The notes under the pieces: model-generated
What the model was told of the DNA's origin: nothing
Database searches by the model: none
What the model saw: only the letters and a program-made list of their open reading frames with translations
Assembly (NCBI GenBank): GCA_002422045.1
Contig: DITG01000117.1
Coordinates: 1 to 13,559, forward strand
Reading direction: 5' to 3'
DNA from: Acholeplasmataceae bacterium UBA6190
GTDB taxonomy: Bacteria; Bacillota_I; Bacilli_A; Acholeplasmatales; Acholeplasmataceae
DNA length: 13,559 nucleotides
Translations under genes and position numbers: made by a program
Shown here: positions 1 through 6,542 of the stretch, piece after piece
Numbering within the stretch: position 1 is the first letter of the stretch
How the letters are laid out: every line of letters begins with the position of its first letter

Positions 1-588
1 ATTGCAAAGCATTGCTTTGAGATGGTCAAAAAAGTGTGTGATGCCTATGATTTCCATGTCTATAACGAAATGTTTGAAGACGTTCTCCCATTCAAGATGG
101 ATGTTGTCTTGAAGGTATTTGATATGGTCAAAAAAGCATACATCGCTAAAAATCCAGTGCTCTTATCCGATTACCAAATGATTGGCAAGGATAAACTACA
201 TTCTGTTTTGCGGTACTTAGACGATTTGGTAGAACTCCAAAATTACTATAAGGAATTGGAGACATATGTCCCCAAGTATCATTTGCTGACCACTGAGAAA
301 AAAGAGTTTGTCATTGGTATTGAGTGGCAAGAACATGCACTGACTGTCTTTCCACCCTATATTGATTACATTTTTTATCGTGCAAATAACACCATTCAGG
401 TCGTATCCTATACTGAATGGCTTCCACTCGTGGAAAAATATCTCTTTGATGTTCCTGGATTCATCAAGGGCACCAAAGTCATCTCAAAAAAGACATCATC
501 AAAAGTTTTCAGGGTCATGAAGAAACATAAATTCAGCAAGATCGACCATACGTTCACTAAAGTCAACGTCAAAAAGCTGCTGGATTGA
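1..588 (+). CDS. Unrecognised protein, 5' end outside window (partial)
   Basis: The reading frame is open from the first base to the UGA at 586-588, giving 195 visible codons. An ATG at 22 has no Shine-Dalgarno site before it, and the frame continues upstream of it, so the true start is probably outside the window. I do not recognise the family. The visible part looks soluble: no membrane segment or signal peptide, many aromatic residues (for example FPPYIDYIFYR near the middle) and a strongly basic C-terminus rich in Lys (VNVKKLLD at the end). No catalytic motif stands out. The stop lies directly on the Shine-Dalgarno site of the downstream YczE-type gene, 10 bases before its start, so the two are probably co-transcribed. 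No function is proposed. Confidence 0.75.
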   Translation: MAKHCFEMVKKVCDAYDFHVYNEMFEDVLPFKMDVVLKVFDMVKKAYIAKNPVLLSDYQMIGKDKLHSVLRYLDDLVELQNYYKELETYVPKYHLLTTEKKEFVIGIEWQEHALTVFPPYIDYIFYRANNTIQVVSYTEWLPLVEKYLFDVPGFIKGTKVISKKTSSKVFRVMKKHKFSKIDHTFTKVNVKKLLD

Positions 589-598
589 AGGAGTAGCA

Positions 599-1246
599 TT
601 GAAATCAAAGATTTTCCAACATATTGCAGGTTTTATGATTGTCGCACTCGGGATTGTCGGTATCATCAATGCCAGACTTGGTGCATCGCCTATTGATGCA
701 TTCAACTGGTTCATTTACATGATTACACCCTTATCTCTGGGGACAATGACAGTCTTGACAGGTTTAACAGTTTCACTGATCGCTTTCATTTTCGGCAAGA
801 AATCATGGGATATGATTATATCCATCGGGTTATTGTTCTCTGTCGGCATCTTCATCGATTTATGGAAATATTTATTTGAATTACTGCCAGTCACATGGTT
901 CCAACCAATGACTGTTCGAATCCCGATGGCAATCATCAGCATCATCGTCATTTCGATTGGAACTTCATTGACCATTACCACAGGACTTGCCATGTCTCCA
1001 TTTGAAAGACTGATGATGATCCTAAGTAAAAAAGTCGGTAGTCCTGGAGCAGCCAAAATGGTGATTGAAGGCACATTCCTTCTGCTTGCCATCATCATCG
1101 GTTATCTGACCAACCGACTGTTTGAACAGATTCATGTATTTTCGGTCATCATGGTGCTTTTGAATGGCCCATTGGTCGGGCTATTCGTTAAAAAAATACA
1201 TTCAATTCAACAAAACAAAGGAGTGATGATTCATGTTCATACATAA
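599..1246 (+). CDS. YczE/YyaS/YitT-family integral membrane protein
   Basis: A 215-residue, very hydrophobic protein with about five predicted membrane segments (roughly residues 8-28, 42-65, 70-92, 105-128 and 155-180). The N-terminal GIGII-like helix followed by ARLGASPIDAF resembles the conserved start of the YczE/YyaS/YitT-like membrane proteins (COG2364). The later SPFERLMM also fits. Members have no firmly known substrate. The start is a TTG at 599, chosen because AAGGAG at 588-593 sits 5 bases before it and no in-frame ATG near it has such a site. The 3' end overlaps deoC by 14 bases, so translation is probably coupled. A role in nucleoside or deoxyribose handling is suggested only by position next to deoC-deoD. 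Confidence 0.8.
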   Translation: MKSKIFQHIAGFMIVALGIVGIINARLGASPIDAFNWFIYMITPLSLGTMTVLTGLTVSLIAFIFGKKSWDMIISIGLLFSVGIFIDLWKYLFELLPVTWFQPMTVRIPMAIISIIVISIGTSLTITTGLAMSPFERLMMILSKKVGSPGAAKMVIEGTFLLLAIIIGYLTNRLFEQIHVFSVIMVLLNGPLVGLFVKKIHSIQQNKGVMIHVHT

Positions 1247-1904
1247 AATGATCGATCATACCAAATTGGGTGCGTCTGTCAACAAAGCGCAGATCGACCA
1301 ATTGATCGAAGAAGCGAAAACTTATGATTTTAAAAGTGTCTGTGTCAATCCAATTTGGGTGAAGTACGCAAAACATCAACTGAAAAAAACGGATGTCTTG
1401 GTTTGTACCGTCATCGGATTTCCACACGGTACACACACACCTGAAGTGAAAGCGTTTGAAGCTGAAACTGCAGTCAAAGACGGCGCTGACGAACTCGACA
1501 TGGTCATCAATGTCCATGCACTCAAGGCAAAAGATTATCACACGACTCAAAGAGAAATCGAAGGCGTTGTGAAACAAGCACAAGGCAGAACGGTCAAGGT
1601 CATCATCGAGACCTGTTATCTCTCACCAGAAGAAATCGTACAAGCATCCAAACTGGTGGTTGAAGCCAAAGCACAGTTTGTCAAGACATCCACCGGATTT
1701 GGTACGTATGGTGCACGCATCGAAGATGTGAAACTGATGAAAGATACTGTTGGGACATACGCTGAAGTCAAAGCCAGCGGTGGTGTCAGAACGTATGAAG
1801 ATGCGCTTAAGATGATTGAAGCTGGCGCAACCAGAATTGGTACCAGCAATGGTGTCGATATTGTGAAACGGAGTGTAAACCATGATTCCAACACCTCATA
1901 TTGA
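1233..1904 (+). CDS. deoC: Deoxyribose-phosphate aldolase
   Basis: DeoC cleaves 2-deoxy-D-ribose-5-phosphate into acetaldehyde and glyceraldehyde-3-phosphate, the last step of deoxynucleoside catabolism in the cytoplasm. The 223-residue length is normal for bacterial class I DeoC TIM barrels. Visible family motifs are TVIGFPHG (59-66), ADELDMVINV with Asp89, FVKTSTGF with the Schiff-base Lys151, and EVKASGGVR with the second active-site Lys180. These match Asp102, Lys167 and Lys201 of the E. coli enzyme. The phosphate-binding end (RIGTSNG, 201-207) is present. AAAGGAG at 1217-1223 supports the ATG at 1233. It overlaps the YczE-type gene upstream by 14 bases and deoD downstream by 23 bases. 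The last dozen residues, encoded in the deoD overlap, look non-conserved. Confidence 0.97.
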   Translation: MFIHKMIDHTKLGASVNKAQIDQLIEEAKTYDFKSVCVNPIWVKYAKHQLKKTDVLVCTVIGFPHGTHTPEVKAFEAETAVKDGADELDMVINVHALKAKDYHTTQREIEGVVKQAQGRTVKVIIETCYLSPEEIVQASKLVVEAKAQFVKTSTGFGTYGARIEDVKLMKDTVGTYAEVKASGGVRTYEDALKMIEAGATRIGTSNGVDIVKRSVNHDSNTSY

Positions 1905-2592
1905 GTTAAAAGATAAATCACTGATTGCCAAGACTGTACTGATGCCTGGCGATCCTCTGCGTGCAAAATACATTGCTGACAATTTCCTAAAGAATGTCGT
2001 ACAGATCAATAATGTACGCAACATGTGGGGATTCACAGGATATTATGGCAAGAAAAAAGTCACAGTGATGGGTTCAGGCATGGGTATGCCTTCCATTGGC
2101 ATTTATTCGTTTGAACTGTATAAGTTCTACGATGTCGAAAACATCATCAGAATCGGTTCATGTGGATCTTATACCAAGGATTTGAACCTTTACGACGTTG
2201 TTTTGGTCAAACAAGCCTACTCTGAGTCAAGTTATGCGAAAACGATGGGCGTCAGCAACCGAAAGGTGCTAGCATCATCTCTATCCCTGAACAATCGCCT
2301 CCTCAAGGCTGGATCCAAGTTGGGATATGATATCCATGTTGCAACCGTGCATTCATCCGATGTTTTCTATCGGATGACCCATGAAGAATACAAAGAAATC
2401 CATGCTAAGCATGGTGCAGATGCAGTCGAGATGGAATCATTCGCTTTGTTTGCCAATGCAAAAGCTTTGAACAAGAAAGCAGCATGTCTTTTGACTGTGT
2501 CTGATTCACTGGTGACGCATGAAGCAACCACTGCACAGGAAAGACAGGAAGCATTCACCAAAATGATGGAAATCGCCCTGAATAGTCTCTAA
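1882..2592 (+). CDS. deoD: Purine nucleoside phosphorylase, DeoD (hexameric) type
   Basis: DeoD reversibly phosphorolyses purine (deoxy)ribonucleosides to the base and (deoxy)ribose-1-phosphate. The 236-residue protein aligns over its full length with E. coli DeoD. It has His6, MPGDPLRAKYIA with Gly23 and Arg27, NNVR with Arg46, the phosphate-binding IRIGSCG (Arg90, Ser93), the nucleoside-binding VEMES (182-186) and TVSDSL with the catalytic Asp208. The C-terminal TTAQERQ stretch is also typical. The start is supported by CGGAG at 1869-1873, inside the end of deoC. Its TAA shares one base with the ATG of the next gene (TAATG). Together with deoC this makes a deoxynucleoside-catabolic pair; the deoB mutase joining them is not in view. 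Confidence 0.96.
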   Translation: MIPTPHIELKDKSLIAKTVLMPGDPLRAKYIADNFLKNVVQINNVRNMWGFTGYYGKKKVTVMGSGMGMPSIGIYSFELYKFYDVENIIRIGSCGSYTKDLNLYDVVLVKQAYSESSYAKTMGVSNRKVLASSLSLNNRLLKAGSKLGYDIHVATVHSSDVFYRMTHEEYKEIHAKHGADAVEMESFALFANAKALNKKAACLLTVSDSLVTHEATTAQERQEAFTKMMEIALNSL

Positions 2593-3800
2593 TGATCAAC
2601 ATAACCAATGACTTTAAAACGATACAAATCGCTGTTTATCTGACAGATTTGGACAAAAAAGAGACAAGCGCGTATCGTTTTTTGTTACCTAAACTCATGT
2701 CCTCGCATACAGATCAATACGATTCCAGACTGAAAATGAGCCTCGCACTTGAAAATCTATATGGGGCTTATTTTAAGATACGTGTGGAGAGATTTGCCAA
2801 TTTATCGGTGATGTCCATCATCATGACGATGGTCGATCCGGGCATTGTCAAAGACCCTGATCTTTTAGAGTCCGCTTTGAAGTTGTTTAAGGATGTGCTC
2901 TTCAGTCACCAGATGTTTTCAAAAGACATCTTTGAAGAAGAAAAAAGAATGCTCATCGAACAGTGGGAAACACTCGAAGACAAAAAACGTCTGTTTGCAC
3001 AGACAAGATTCTATGAACATTTTTTTGAAGGTGATCTTTATGCTTATCCGTTATCAGGAACCAAAGCGGATGTTGTTGCTCTAGATTTGAACAAGATGAT
3101 GACGTATTATCAGCAACTGATCAAACATTCACCCATCAAAGTCGTCGTCAATGGTCATTTGGATGAATATTCCATCAGTACCATTCAACGATACATCAAT
3201 GAAGATAGACCTTGTCTGGTGCCTTTTGAGACCTCATTTAGAGCACCCAGACCCGTTAAGATCATTGAAGAAACAACCCGTGATCTTCAGCAGGCGATCG
3301 TCAAACTCGGTTACCATTTCGGTATTTTCAGACATGATCCCTTGTATAACGCAGCAGTGATTCTTGAAATTGTCTTAGGAGGCTATCCTGAATCGAGACT
3401 GTTTAAAGAAATCAGAGAAGACAAGGGATTATGCTATGACATCGGTTCGAATTATGACTACTACAAAGGTGTGCTGATGATTGCTGCTGGTATTGATAAA
3501 CAGCAAGTCACCTTCGCCATCGATGAAATCAAGAAGTTGGTTGAATCCATGAAGGAAAAAGGCATCTCAGATGATGAGTTGTTGCACGCAAAAGCTTATT
3601 ATAAGCATCAGATCAAAACCTCACTGGACAGCCAGTCGGTGCTCACGAAACGAGCATTCATCAGAGATCTGTTGAACTATAGTGAATCCGTTGAGGATCG
3701 ATTGAAAGAGATTCGGTTGGTCACCTTAGATGATGTAAATCAGGCTTTAAATCATTTGATCTTAGATACAGTCTACGTGCTCAAGGGGGATGTGTCATGA
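2592..3800 (+). CDS. ymfF: M16-family-like protein, YmfF type, no zinc site
   Basis: A 402-residue protein of the insulinase (M16) fold that resembles Bacillus YmfF. The N-terminal half lacks the zinc-binding HxxEH motif: where it should be, the protein reads SSHTDQYDSRLKMSLALEN. It is therefore probably a non-catalytic partner subunit. The C-terminal half keeps the M16 motif SRLFKEIREDKGLCY (268-282), which in this family helps bind substrate. In Bacillus subtilis, ymfF and ymfH lie side by side and have been linked to completion of the EF-P 5-aminopentanol modification; the link here is by homology only. The gene shares one base with deoD and overlaps the catalytic partner by 4 bases (ATGA), consistent with 1:1 production. 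Other M16 partner roles, such as peptide processing, cannot be excluded. Confidence 0.85.
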   Translation: MINITNDFKTIQIAVYLTDLDKKETSAYRFLLPKLMSSHTDQYDSRLKMSLALENLYGAYFKIRVERFANLSVMSIIMTMVDPGIVKDPDLLESALKLFKDVLFSHQMFSKDIFEEEKRMLIEQWETLEDKKRLFAQTRFYEHFFEGDLYAYPLSGTKADVVALDLNKMMTYYQQLIKHSPIKVVVNGHLDEYSISTIQRYINEDRPCLVPFETSFRAPRPVKIIEETTRDLQQAIVKLGYHFGIFRHDPLYNAAVILEIVLGGYPESRLFKEIREDKGLCYDIGSNYDYYKGVLMIAAGIDKQQVTFAIDEIKKLVESMKEKGISDDELLHAKAYYKHQIKTSLDSQSVLTKRAFIRDLLNYSESVEDRLKEIRLVTLDDVNQALNHLILDTVYVLKGDVS

Positions 3801-5071
3801 TCAAGCGCATTGATGAACGTTTCCACGAAACTGTCTATATCATCAGACTTAAGAATGGTATGCAAGTGCATATATTGCCTAAAGAAGATCCTTACTATAC
3901 GACCTATGTCGAATTATCTGTACCTTATGGTGGGATTGATGTCAGTTACAGAGATCAGGGGCATATCAAGCATACGCCTTTTGGAGCTGCTCATTTTTTT
4001 GAACATAAAATATTTGCGATGCCAGATGGCGATGCGTTTGGCAAGTTTTCAACGCTTGGCGTCGATGCGAACGCGATGACATCCTATCATCAGACATCTT
4101 ATTTGTTCACAGCGACAGAAAACGTCATGGAAGCACTCGAACATCTATTCAAGATGATCGATACTCCTTATTTCACGCCTGAAAACGTCGAAAATGAAAA
4201 AAACATCATTGCAGAAGAATTGAAGATGTATTTAGATGATCCCAATGTTGTATTACAAAACAGGTTGATGGAAAATCTCTATCATCATCATCCGATTCGC
4301 TATGATATCGGTGGTACACTTGAATCGATCATGGAAGTCACACCAGAGATTCTCTTGGACATGCATCAGACATTTTATCATCCGAAAAATCGACTGGTCA
4401 CGATCGCTGGAAAAGTCGATCTGAAAGTCATCAAGCAATTCTTTAGAAACTATGATCTGTCACATCCGGTTGCAGCATCAAAGCCAAAGATTATTTATCC
4501 GATTGAACCGAAGAAACCTCAAAAACGCTTGGACCAAATTGATCTATCGACCAATATCGACAAGCTCTTGATCGGCATCAAGCTGATTCCAAAACGGATG
4601 AAACCCATCGATCAGATCAAACGAGAAATGGCAATCGCTATGATGTTGAATATCATGCTCGGATCATCTTCTCCTGCGTATGAAAAACTTTTGGAAGAAC
4701 AACTGATCAATTCCAGTTTCTCAATCCAGACCACTTTCGAAAACAAGGCTGAAAGTATTATGATTTATGCTGAAACCAAGAAATTGAAGCGGTTGAAACA
4801 TGTACTTGTCCAGTTACTCATCAAAGATGGGTATGATATGATCACACAAGAAGCATTTGACAGATATAAGAAAGTTTATTTGGGACAATTTGTATTTGCG
4901 CTGAATAATCTTGAAAACAAAGCGTATCTCTATGGGAAATATTATCATATGGGTTCATCATTGTTCGAAGTGGTTGACTTGTTGTCAGATATGACATTTG
5001 AAGAAGTTAGAGCATCTTTTAATGAAATGAAAAAAACACAGATGAGCATATTAATCAATCAAAAAGCCTAA
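3797..5071 (+). CDS. ymfH: M16-family zinc metallopeptidase, YmfH type
   Basis: A 424-residue M16 peptidase, the catalytic partner of the gene before it. The inverted zinc motif HFFEH is at residues 66-70 (His66, Glu69, His70), and the third ligand is probably Glu140 in NIIAEEL. The pattern GAAHFFEHKIF followed by GDAFGKFSTLGVDANAMTSYHQTSY is characteristic of the YmfH-like branch. No signal peptide is visible, so it should act in the cytoplasm. AAGGGGG (3783-3789) precedes the ATG, which overlaps the ymfF stop as ATGA. In B. subtilis the pair sits in a ymfF-ymfH-ymfI region and is implicated in EF-P modification; here it follows deoC-deoD instead, and no ymfI-like reductase is in the window. 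The stop codon lies inside the terminator stem. Confidence 0.9.
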   Translation: MIKRIDERFHETVYIIRLKNGMQVHILPKEDPYYTTYVELSVPYGGIDVSYRDQGHIKHTPFGAAHFFEHKIFAMPDGDAFGKFSTLGVDANAMTSYHQTSYLFTATENVMEALEHLFKMIDTPYFTPENVENEKNIIAEELKMYLDDPNVVLQNRLMENLYHHHPIRYDIGGTLESIMEVTPEILLDMHQTFYHPKNRLVTIAGKVDLKVIKQFFRNYDLSHPVAASKPKIIYPIEPKKPQKRLDQIDLSTNIDKLLIGIKLIPKRMKPIDQIKREMAIAMMLNIMLGSSSPAYEKLLEEQLINSSFSIQTTFENKAESIMIYAETKKLKRLKHVLVQLLIKDGYDMITQEAFDRYKKVYLGQFVFALNNLENKAYLYGKYYHMGSSLFEVVDLLSDMTFEEVRASFNEMKKTQMSILINQKA

Positions 5072-5087
5072 ATATAGGCTTTTTTTT
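5062..5087 (+). terminator. Rho-independent terminator of the deo-ymfFH unit
   Basis: A 9-bp perfect stem, AAAAGCCTA (5062-5070) with TAGGCTTTT (5075-5083), closes a 4-base loop (AATA) and runs into an uninterrupted T tract (5080-5087). The ymfH stop TAA at 5069-5071 is part of the stem and loop, so the gene has no separate 3' untranslated region before the hairpin. Confidence 0.9.
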
Positions 5088-5124
5088 ATAATTTTTAGAT
5101 ACCACATTATCCATTACTTTAAAC

Positions 5125-5134
5125 ACACATGTGT
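5125..5134. repeat. Short palindrome ACACATGTGT
   Basis: A perfect 10-bp palindrome with a mismatch and then two further pairing A/T bases on each side (5122-5137). It stands between the ymfH terminator and the ssb promoter, about 55 bases before the -35 element. It is short and may be chance; a binding site is possible. Confidence 0.3.
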
Positions 5135-5166
5135 TTTCAACAACTCATCAAAATCTATATTTTAGA

Positions 5167-5179
5167 AATAATGATTATT
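5167..5179. promoter_or_regulatory. Fur/PerR-like inverted repeat upstream of ssb (candidate)
   Basis: AATAAT-G-ATTATT is a perfect 6-1-6 inverted repeat ending 11 bases before the ssb -35 element. Its core ATAATnATTAT is the shared centre of Fur- and PerR-type operators; the outer bases (A, A on the left; T, C on the right of the 15-base form) do not match either consensus fully. In A/T-rich intergenic DNA such a core can occur by chance, so this is only a candidate. Confidence 0.3.
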
Positions 5180-5190
5180 CAATTGGTCAT

Positions 5191-5219
5191 TTGGACGCCT
5201 GAAACATAATCTTTATAAT
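5191..5219 (+). promoter_or_regulatory. ssb promoter
   Basis: TTGGAC (5191-5196), a 17-base spacer and a perfect TATAAT (5214-5219) make a sigma-A-type promoter. Transcription should begin near 5226, only a few bases before the ssb ribosome-binding site at 5230-5236. This rules out the in-frame ATG at 5218, which lies inside the -10 box, as the translation start. Confidence 0.75.
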
Positions 5220-5241
5220 GGACGCATATAAGGAGGGCAGT

Positions 5242-5604
5242 ATGCTGAATCAAGTGATTCTGGTTGGAAGGTTGACACATGATCCTGAAGTTAAAGTGCT
5301 TGAAGATGGACGTAAAGTGAGCTATGTATCGCTTGCAGTACAAAGACCGTTTAAAAACATGGATGGTAATTATGACACGGATTTCATCAAAATTACCGTA
5401 TGGGAAGGGTTAGCATCATCGATTGAGTCTTACTGCAGCAAAGGTGTTTTGGTTGCTGTTAAAGCGAGAATACAGACATGGAAGTATGAAATCGCAGACG
5501 ATCGAAAGCTGAACATGCTAGAGGTGATCGCAGAGCGCATCAGTTTCTTGTCATCCTCTGCTAAAGCAGAGTTTAAGTCCAATGAAGAAAGTTCAGAAAA
5601 ATGA
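5242..5604 (+). CDS. ssb: Single-stranded DNA-binding protein, short SsbB-like form
   Basis: A 120-residue OB-fold SSB. It starts MLNQVILVGRLTHDPEV, the signature beta-1/2 region, continues with SYVSLAVQRPFKN and DFIKITVWEG, and includes YCSKGVLVAVKARIQTWKYE. All match Bacillus SSB proteins. The OB fold fills about residues 1-105; only about 15 residues follow, ending SNEESSEK. The usual glycine/glutamine-rich linker and acidic DDDIPF-type tip, which recruits replication and repair partners, are absent. B. subtilis SsbB (113 residues, active in competence) has the same short architecture. The ATG at 5242 was chosen because AAGGAGG (5230-5236) lies 5 bases before it, while an in-frame ATG at 5218 falls in the -10 box. 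The gene is monocistronic, whereas the replicative ssb usually sits between rpsF and rpsR, so this is probably an accessory SSB. Confidence 0.92.
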   Translation: MLNQVILVGRLTHDPEVKVLEDGRKVSYVSLAVQRPFKNMDGNYDTDFIKITVWEGLASSIESYCSKGVLVAVKARIQTWKYEIADDRKLNMLEVIAERISFLSSSAKAEFKSNEESSEK

Positions 5605-5613
5605 ACTTTTTTT
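5588..5613 (+). terminator. Rho-independent terminator of ssb
   Basis: AAAGTTCA (5588-5595) pairs with TGAACTTT (5602-5609) across a 6-base GAAAAA loop, followed by a T tract to 5613. The ssb stop TGA (5602-5604) opens the right arm. The -35 element of the next promoter begins two bases after the T tract. Confidence 0.8.
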
Positions 5614-5614
5614 A

Positions 5615-5643
5615 TTGACATCCTATACTATGCAATGTATAAT
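5615..5643 (+). promoter_or_regulatory. Consensus promoter of the padR operon
   Basis: TTGACA (5615-5620), exactly 17 bases, then TATAAT (5638-5643): a full-consensus sigma-A-type promoter. Transcription should start near 5650, with GGAGGTG of the first gene at 5664-5670. Such a strong promoter would normally need a repressor, which fits the PadR gene it drives. Confidence 0.9.
5624..5641. promoter_or_regulatory. Candidate PadR operator across the promoter
   Basis: TATAC (5624-5628), 8 bases, GTATA (5637-5641): an inverted repeat lying in the promoter spacer and running into the -10 box. The two 4-base arms ATAC-N8-GTAT have the spacing of the known PadR-family operator ATGT-N8-ACAT, with different arm bases, and the centre TGCA is itself palindromic. 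Binding here would block RNA polymerase and give autorepression. Confidence 0.6.
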
Positions 5644-5674
5644 ATAAGTCGTAAGATAGTATTGGAGGTGACGT

Positions 5675-5977
5675 ATGAAACAGCAAGTCAAAAAAGGAGT
5701 CCTTGAGATTTTTGTACTCGCGATTCTTATGCGAGGTGAAGCGTATGGCTACAAGATTGTTAGTGACCTCCTGGTTTATATTGAAATCAGTGAATCGACG
5801 TTGTATCCGATCCTCAGAAGGTTAGAAAAAGCTGAGGAACTGAAAACGTATAATGTCCTATTTCAAGGACGGAATCGAAAGTATTACCAAATCACGGCAA
5901 AGGGGAAAAAGCATATCGATGAATTTTTGGACGAATGGGAAGATGTCCGTAAGATCTACGATATTCTGATGAAATAA
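5675..5977 (+). CDS. PadR-family transcriptional regulator
   Basis: A 100-residue protein consisting of the PadR winged helix-turn-helix and a short C-terminal helix. The pattern KKGVLEIFVLAIL, GEAYGYKIV, SESTLYPILRRLEKAEEL, then the wing with GRNRKYYQITAKGKKHIDEF is diagnostic. PadR proteins bind DNA as dimers and are often relieved by a ligand or by a partner protein. GGAGGTG (5664-5670) supports the ATG at 5675. It is the first gene of a three-gene unit with the DUF1700 and DUF4097 genes, a recurring Bacillota arrangement. The palindrome within its own promoter points to autoregulation. The signal it senses is not evident. Confidence 0.94.
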   Translation: MKQQVKKGVLEIFVLAILMRGEAYGYKIVSDLLVYIEISESTLYPILRRLEKAEELKTYNVLFQGRNRKYYQITAKGKKHIDEFLDEWEDVRKIYDILMK

Positions 5978-5978
5978 A

Positions 5979-6542
5979 ATGATGAAAACCTGGATCAAAG
6001 AACTGGAAAAAGCATTATCGAAAAATTTCTATGAAGATGAAGTCAAAGACATCGTGAGTTTCTATACAGAAATCATCGAAGACAGAAAAGCCCAAGGAGA
6101 ATCGATGGATGATATCTTGTCGGATTATGATATCAAAGACATCGTGAAATCGATGACACCAAACATACTCATGAAACGTGTGAATGACACTTACAGCAAA
6201 ACGACAAAATCCATGAGACAGTTACTGTTACTCCTGTTATCGACTCCGATCTTGTTACCACTGGGTATATTGTACATTGTCATGATCATTATCGCGATCT
6301 CGCTTATCATTGCAAGCTTCTCTATTTTCTTTTCGAGCATTGTCGGTATTGTCGCTTTGATTGTTGAAATATCTGCTTCAACACTTGGGACTGCCGAGAT
6401 GTTTGGATTGATTGGAATATCGCTCATGGGATTCTCATTTGCAATACTCATATCGATTTGGTTGTATAAAATTGTTTGGATTCTATCGAAAAAATTGCTT
6501 GTCATCTTCAGCAAGCTTGCCAAAAGAGGTGATCAGTCATGA
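5979..6542 (+). CDS. DUF1700 (HAAS-type) integral membrane protein
   Basis: A 187-residue protein with a cytoplasmic helical N-terminal part (about residues 1-68) of DUF1700/HAAS type, with the family feature FYTEIIEDRKAQGESMDD (28-45). Hydrophobic segments follow at about 82-106, 107-130 and 140-172, ending in a basic tail. DUF1700 proteins are nearly always next to PadR regulators and are thought to relay an envelope signal to them; that is family-level inference. The ATG at 5979 follows the padR stop by one base; a second ATG at 5982 is also possible, and neither has a good Shine-Dalgarno site, so translation is probably coupled to padR. It overlaps the DUF4097 gene by 4 bases (ATGA). Confidence 0.85.
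   Translation: MMKTWIKELEKALSKNFYEDEVKDIVSFYTEIIEDRKAQGESMDDILSDYDIKDIVKSMTPNILMKRVNDTYSKTTKSMRQLLLLLLSTPILLPLGILYIVMIIIAISLIIASFSIFFSSIVGIVALIVEISASTLGTAEMFGLIGISLMGFSFAILISIWLYKIVWILSKKLLVIFSKLAKRGDQS

Noticed and set aside
715..1098. Minus-strand open frame of 127 codons opposite the YczE-type gene
   Set aside because: It lies fully inside a well-supported membrane-protein gene and shows no domain or start signal.
5218..5241. An N-terminal extension of 8 residues on the SSB (ATG at 5218)
   Set aside because: The ATG lies in the TATAAT box, so it would not be in the mRNA, and a strong ribosome-binding site precedes the ATG at 5242.
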